DNA of 64,000 nucleotides from Pseudomonas sp. MF4836 (GTDB lineage: Bacteria; Pseudomonadota; Gammaproteobacteria; Pseudomonadales; Pseudomonadaceae), in assembly GCF_002018875.1 (NCBI RefSeq), contig NZ_MVOL01000009.1:1-64000 (forward strand), in the 5' to 3' direction. A program made the translations under genes and the position numbers. Position 1 is the first letter of the stretch, and each line of letters begins with the position of its first letter. The notes below the pieces were generated by a model, which did not search any database, had not been told where the DNA came from, and worked only from the letters and a program-made list of their open reading frames with translations. This document shows positions 61,876-64,000 of this stretch, one piece after another.

Positions 61876-61912
61876 GCCGGCGCGCCTGTTTTCTGAAAAC
61901 GGGCGGGCCGGC
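61876..61912. repeat. REP-like inverted repeat 2, tandem with the first
   Basis: GCCGGCGCGCCTGTTTT and AAAACGGGCGGGCCGGC pair at 15 of 17 positions around a CTG loop. With the first hairpin it fills the space between converging genes and probably blocks read-through in both directions. Confidence 0.72.
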
Positions 61913-61953
61913 AATAGGGTCTTGTCGCGGTATCCCAAGACGCTGTTCGCCCA

Positions 61954-62142
61954 TCAGGCAGGCTTGGTCGGTGCCTCGGTTTCGGGGTCTTGATCTTGCT
62001 GCAGTTGTTCCCACAACTCAGCGGCTCCGGGAAACTCGGTGCCGTCCTGCGGCCCCATATCGTCAGGGTCGTAGCGGCTCAGACAACCCTCGCCCAAGGT
62101 GGCGGGAGCCTTGGATGTGGCTTTATCCAGTGGATCGTTCAT
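61954..62142 (-). CDS. Small conserved hypothetical acidic protein
   Basis: The 62-residue protein starts at ATG 62142 with GAGG upstream (a longer frame begins at 62181). It is acidic and proline/glutamine-rich, with GEGCLSRYDPDDMGPQDGTEFPG in the middle. No membrane segment or signal. I do not recognise a family with known function. It converges with the chemoreceptor and precedes purU's stop by about 65 bases on the same strand. Confidence 0.6.
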   Translation of the reverse strand: MNDPLDKATSKAPATLGEGCLSRYDPDDMGPQDGTEFPGAAELWEQLQQDQDPETEAPTKPA

Positions 62143-62207
62143 CGGCCCGACCTCGCTACGACGATGCGGGGGGCCTGACATGTAACGCCCGGCCCCACCC
62201 TTCTCAA

Positions 62208-63056
62208 TCAGAACACCACGGTCTTGTTGCCATGCACCAGGACCCGGTCTTCCAGGTGATAACGCAGGCCACGGGCCAGGACCATCTTCTCGACGTCACG
62301 GCCGAAACGCACCATGTCTTCAATGCTGTCGCTGTGGCTGACGCGCACCACGTCCTGCTCGATGATCGGGCCGGCATCCAGCTCTTCGGTCACGTAGTGA
62401 CAGGTCGCACCGATCAACTTGACCCCGCGCAGCGACGCCTGGTGGTAGGGTTTGGCACCGACGAAGGACGGCAGGAAGCTGTGGTGAATGTTGATCACTT
62501 TGTGCGCGTACTCGCTGCACAGGGATGGCGGCAGGATTTGCATGTAGCGCGCCAAGACCACCACTTCTGCATCGTGATGCTTGACCAGGCGCGAGACTTC
62601 GGCGAAAGCCGGTTGCTTGTCCTGTGGATTGACCGGTACGTGGTAATAAGGAATGCCGTGCCACTCGACCATGCTGCGCAGGTCGTCATGGTTGGAGATC
62701 ACGCAGGAGATCTCGCAATCAAGCTCGTCGCTATGCCAGCGATGCAGCAAGTCCGCCAGGCAATGGGACTCACGGCTGGCCATCAACACCACGCGCTTCT
62801 TCTGTGCGGTGTCGGTGATGCGCCAGTCCATCGAGAACTCTTCGGCAATCGGCTTGAACGCCTCGCGCAATGCTTCGATACCAAAGGGCAACGAATCGGC
62901 ACGAATCTCGTGACGCATGAAGAACCAGCCACTGAGGTTGTCCGAGTGGTGGCTCGCTTCGGTGATCCAGCCGTTATGGGAGGCCAGAAAGTTACTGACT
63001 TTGGCGACAATGCCAACGCGGTCCGGGCAAGAAATCACCAACCGAAAAGTGCGCAT
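62208..63056 (-). CDS. purU: Formyltetrahydrofolate deformylase
   Basis: The 282-residue protein starts at ATG 63056 (MRTFRLVISCPDRVGIVAKVS). The N-terminal ACT domain (about 1-80) is followed by the formyl-transferase fold with VINIHHSFLPSFVGAKPYHQA, where the catalytic histidine lies in HHSFLP, and ATCHYVTEELDAGPIIEQDV. It releases formate from 10-formyl-THF, balancing one-carbon pools and linking functionally with the gcv operon. It matches purU1 (PA4314) next to mvaT. Confidence 0.96.
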   Translation of the reverse strand: MRTFRLVISCPDRVGIVAKVSNFLASHNGWITEASHHSDNLSGWFFMRHEIRADSLPFGIEALREAFKPIAEEFSMDWRITDTAQKKRVVLMASRESHCLADLLHRWHSDELDCEISCVISNHDDLRSMVEWHGIPYYHVPVNPQDKQPAFAEVSRLVKHHDAEVVVLARYMQILPPSLCSEYAHKVINIHHSFLPSFVGAKPYHQASLRGVKLIGATCHYVTEELDAGPIIEQDVVRVSHSDSIEDMVRFGRDVEKMVLARGLRYHLEDRVLVHGNKTVVF

Positions 63057-63402
63057 GAGGGGGAAACTCCAGAACTTCGCAAAGGCCGCCATTCTAGCCA
63101 TTACGCGGCAAAACTGCAGTATCCGTTACGCCTCAATCGTCTCCAGGCACCGCCGGGCTCACTAACACCCTGGAAAAACTGACTGCCGGGTTCTGTCACA
63201 GACCTAGTTGCAAATAGTCGGTGACTGAGTTTGTGAATATCTGTGAGAGGCCCATCACCGTATTTAACTGCACGGCTTTTTTTTCGAGCCGACACTTTAA
63301 ACAAATTAAACAAAAGCCCTCTTTAATGTTTACTTGCTGAAACTGCCTGACTATTATTACGACACTGTACCCCGCCACTCGCGCCCAAATAAGGTAGTTT
63401 CC
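63057..63402. other. Divergent region between purU and mvaT
   Basis: No gene is visible in these 346 bases. The half nearer mvaT is AT-rich (TTTAAACAAATTAAACAAAAG near 63297), which fits self-regulation by an AT-binding protein. AAGGTAG lies before the mvaT ATG. Confidence 0.5.
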
Positions 63403-63777
63403 ATGTCCCTGATCAACGAATACCGTGCCACAGAAGAAGCCATCAAAGAGCTCCAGGCCCGTTTGAAGAATCTGTCCCAAGACGACAAACTGCAAACCGA
63501 ACTGGAATTTGAAGGCAAACTGCGCACCCTGATGGGCGAGTACTCCAAGTCGCTGCGTGACATCATCGCCCTGCTCGACCCAGAGTCCAAAGTTAAAGCG
63601 CCACGCGCTGCTGTAAAAACTACCGGCACCAAACGTGCTCGCAAAGTTAAACAGTACAAAAACCCGCACAACGGCGAAGTCATCGAAACCAAAGGTGGCA
63701 ACCACAAGACCCTGAAAGAGTGGAAAGCCAAGTGGGGCGGCGACGTAGTTGAAGGCTGGGCAACCCTGCTGGGTTAA
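63403..63777 (+). CDS. mvaT: H-NS-family xenogeneic silencer MvaT
   Basis: The 124-residue protein has the length and sequence of MvaT: MSLINEYRATEEAIKELQARL starts an oligomerising coiled coil (1-60), and the AT-rich DNA-binding domain (about 80-124) has RKVKQYKNPHNGEVIETKGGNHKTLKEWKAKWG. It silences AT-rich, often foreign, DNA in pseudomonads. The AT-rich gene near tRNA-Lys in this window is a natural candidate target. Confidence 0.97.
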   Translation: MSLINEYRATEEAIKELQARLKNLSQDDKLQTELEFEGKLRTLMGEYSKSLRDIIALLDPESKVKAPRAAVKTTGTKRARKVKQYKNPHNGEVIETKGGNHKTLKEWKAKWGGDVVEGWATLLG

Positions 63778-63812
63778 GCCATAGCGCCGGCACCAGAAAT
63801 TGGTGACCCGTA

Positions 63813-63843
63813 GAAAAAACGCCAGTCAGCTGGCGTTTTTTTA
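63813..63843. terminator. Terminator of mvaT, possibly bidirectional
   Basis: AAACGCCAG and CTGGCGTTT form a 9-bp stem with a TCAG-type loop, flanked by A6 and T7 runs, so it may also serve the converging minus-strand gene. Confidence 0.93.
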
Positions 63844-63879
63844 TTCCTGGAATTTAACCCGGGTGCGCAGTAAGCCCGT

Positions 63880-64000
63880 TCAAATACCCAGCCGGACGCT
63901 TAATGAACGCGCATAATCCTGCCATTCATTGAGTACCGCTTTCTGCGCCGGCGTGGCGTTTAATAAGGACTGTGCACAGGCCGCGTTAAAAGCCTCAAGG
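63880..64000 (-). CDS. 3' end of an unidentified gene
   Basis: The minus strand from the window edge is open for 39 codons and ends at TGA (63880-63882). The tail reads AFNAACAQSLLNATPAQKAVLNEW...SVRLGI. I do not recognise the family. It is an Ala/Leu-rich, probably helical C-terminus. It converges with mvaT across the terminator at 63813-63843. In P. aeruginosa sbcB lies near mvaT, but this tail is not obviously ExoI. Confidence 0.5.
   Translation of the reverse strand, partial: LEAFNAACAQSLLNATPAQKAVLNEWQDYARSLSVRLGI

Overview
The window reads as chromosome of a fluorescent-group Pseudomonas. It is GC-rich and densely coded. Gene order in several blocks matches what is known from P. aeruginosa and P. 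putida: queE-queC-tRNA-Lys beside tol-pal-ruv-aspS-dps, arcDABC next to a gcsR/gcv block, pct-purU-mvaT, and argJ-secA. The species call is an inference from gene content; no rRNA is present.

Layout: (1) 1-6133: the 5' end of a type VI secretion vgrG on the minus strand, then a Fur-boxed haem-uptake locus with ECF sigma factor, anti-sigma factor, STN-containing TonB-dependent haem receptor, haem oxygenase and a small DUF454 membrane protein. (2) 6271-9878: a chemoreceptor and a family III CoA-transferase. (3) 9933-16619: the arginine deiminase pathway (arcD-arcA-arcB-arcC) with a second, divergent arcD paralogue. An Anr-like box and a perfect 20-bp palindrome lie between the two transporters. 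(4) 16693-24896: a small unknown protein, the TyrR-type sigma-54 activator gcsR, and the gcvH-gcvP-sdaA-gcvT glycine/serine catabolic operon with three GcsR-like sites and a -24/-12 promoter. No glyA lies in this operon. (5) 24897-29666: cold-shock gene, RDD membrane protein, nadA, an AT-rich segment with one probable transferred gene against tRNA-Lys(UUU), then queC. (6) 29668-43915: queE, the Tol-Pal envelope system, ybgC, ruvCAB, yebC, aspS, an FmdB-type protein, dps, a membrane-anchored cold-shock-domain protein, slyX and a HIT protein. (7) 44837-54612: an OprD-family porin, MscS channel, yajQ, a PanE-like reductase, an orphan sensor kinase coupled to a cobalamin adenosyltransferase, a Nudix/ThiE-like fusion, a GST and argJ. 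(8) 54736-64000: secA, dciA, a HerA-like ATPase, a PctA-type amino-acid chemoreceptor, a short unknown protein, purU, mvaT and the 3' end of an unidentified gene.

Functional links: the haem locus looks like a complete cell-surface signalling and degradation unit. The arc operon yields ATP from arginine without oxygen, and an Anr-like box in front of arcD fits that. The gcv/sda block turns glycine and serine into one-carbon units and pyruvate under GcsR. Tol-Pal maintains the outer membrane during division.

Most of the window is conserved core genome. I found no CRISPR array, prophage, insertion sequence or toxin-antitoxin pair, and I do not see a clearly undescribed multi-gene system. The most open items are the AT-rich insertion and the small region between two terminators beside tRNA-Lys, the 20-bp palindrome between the arcD paralogues, and the hairpin elements in arcB-arcC and gcvP-sdaA.
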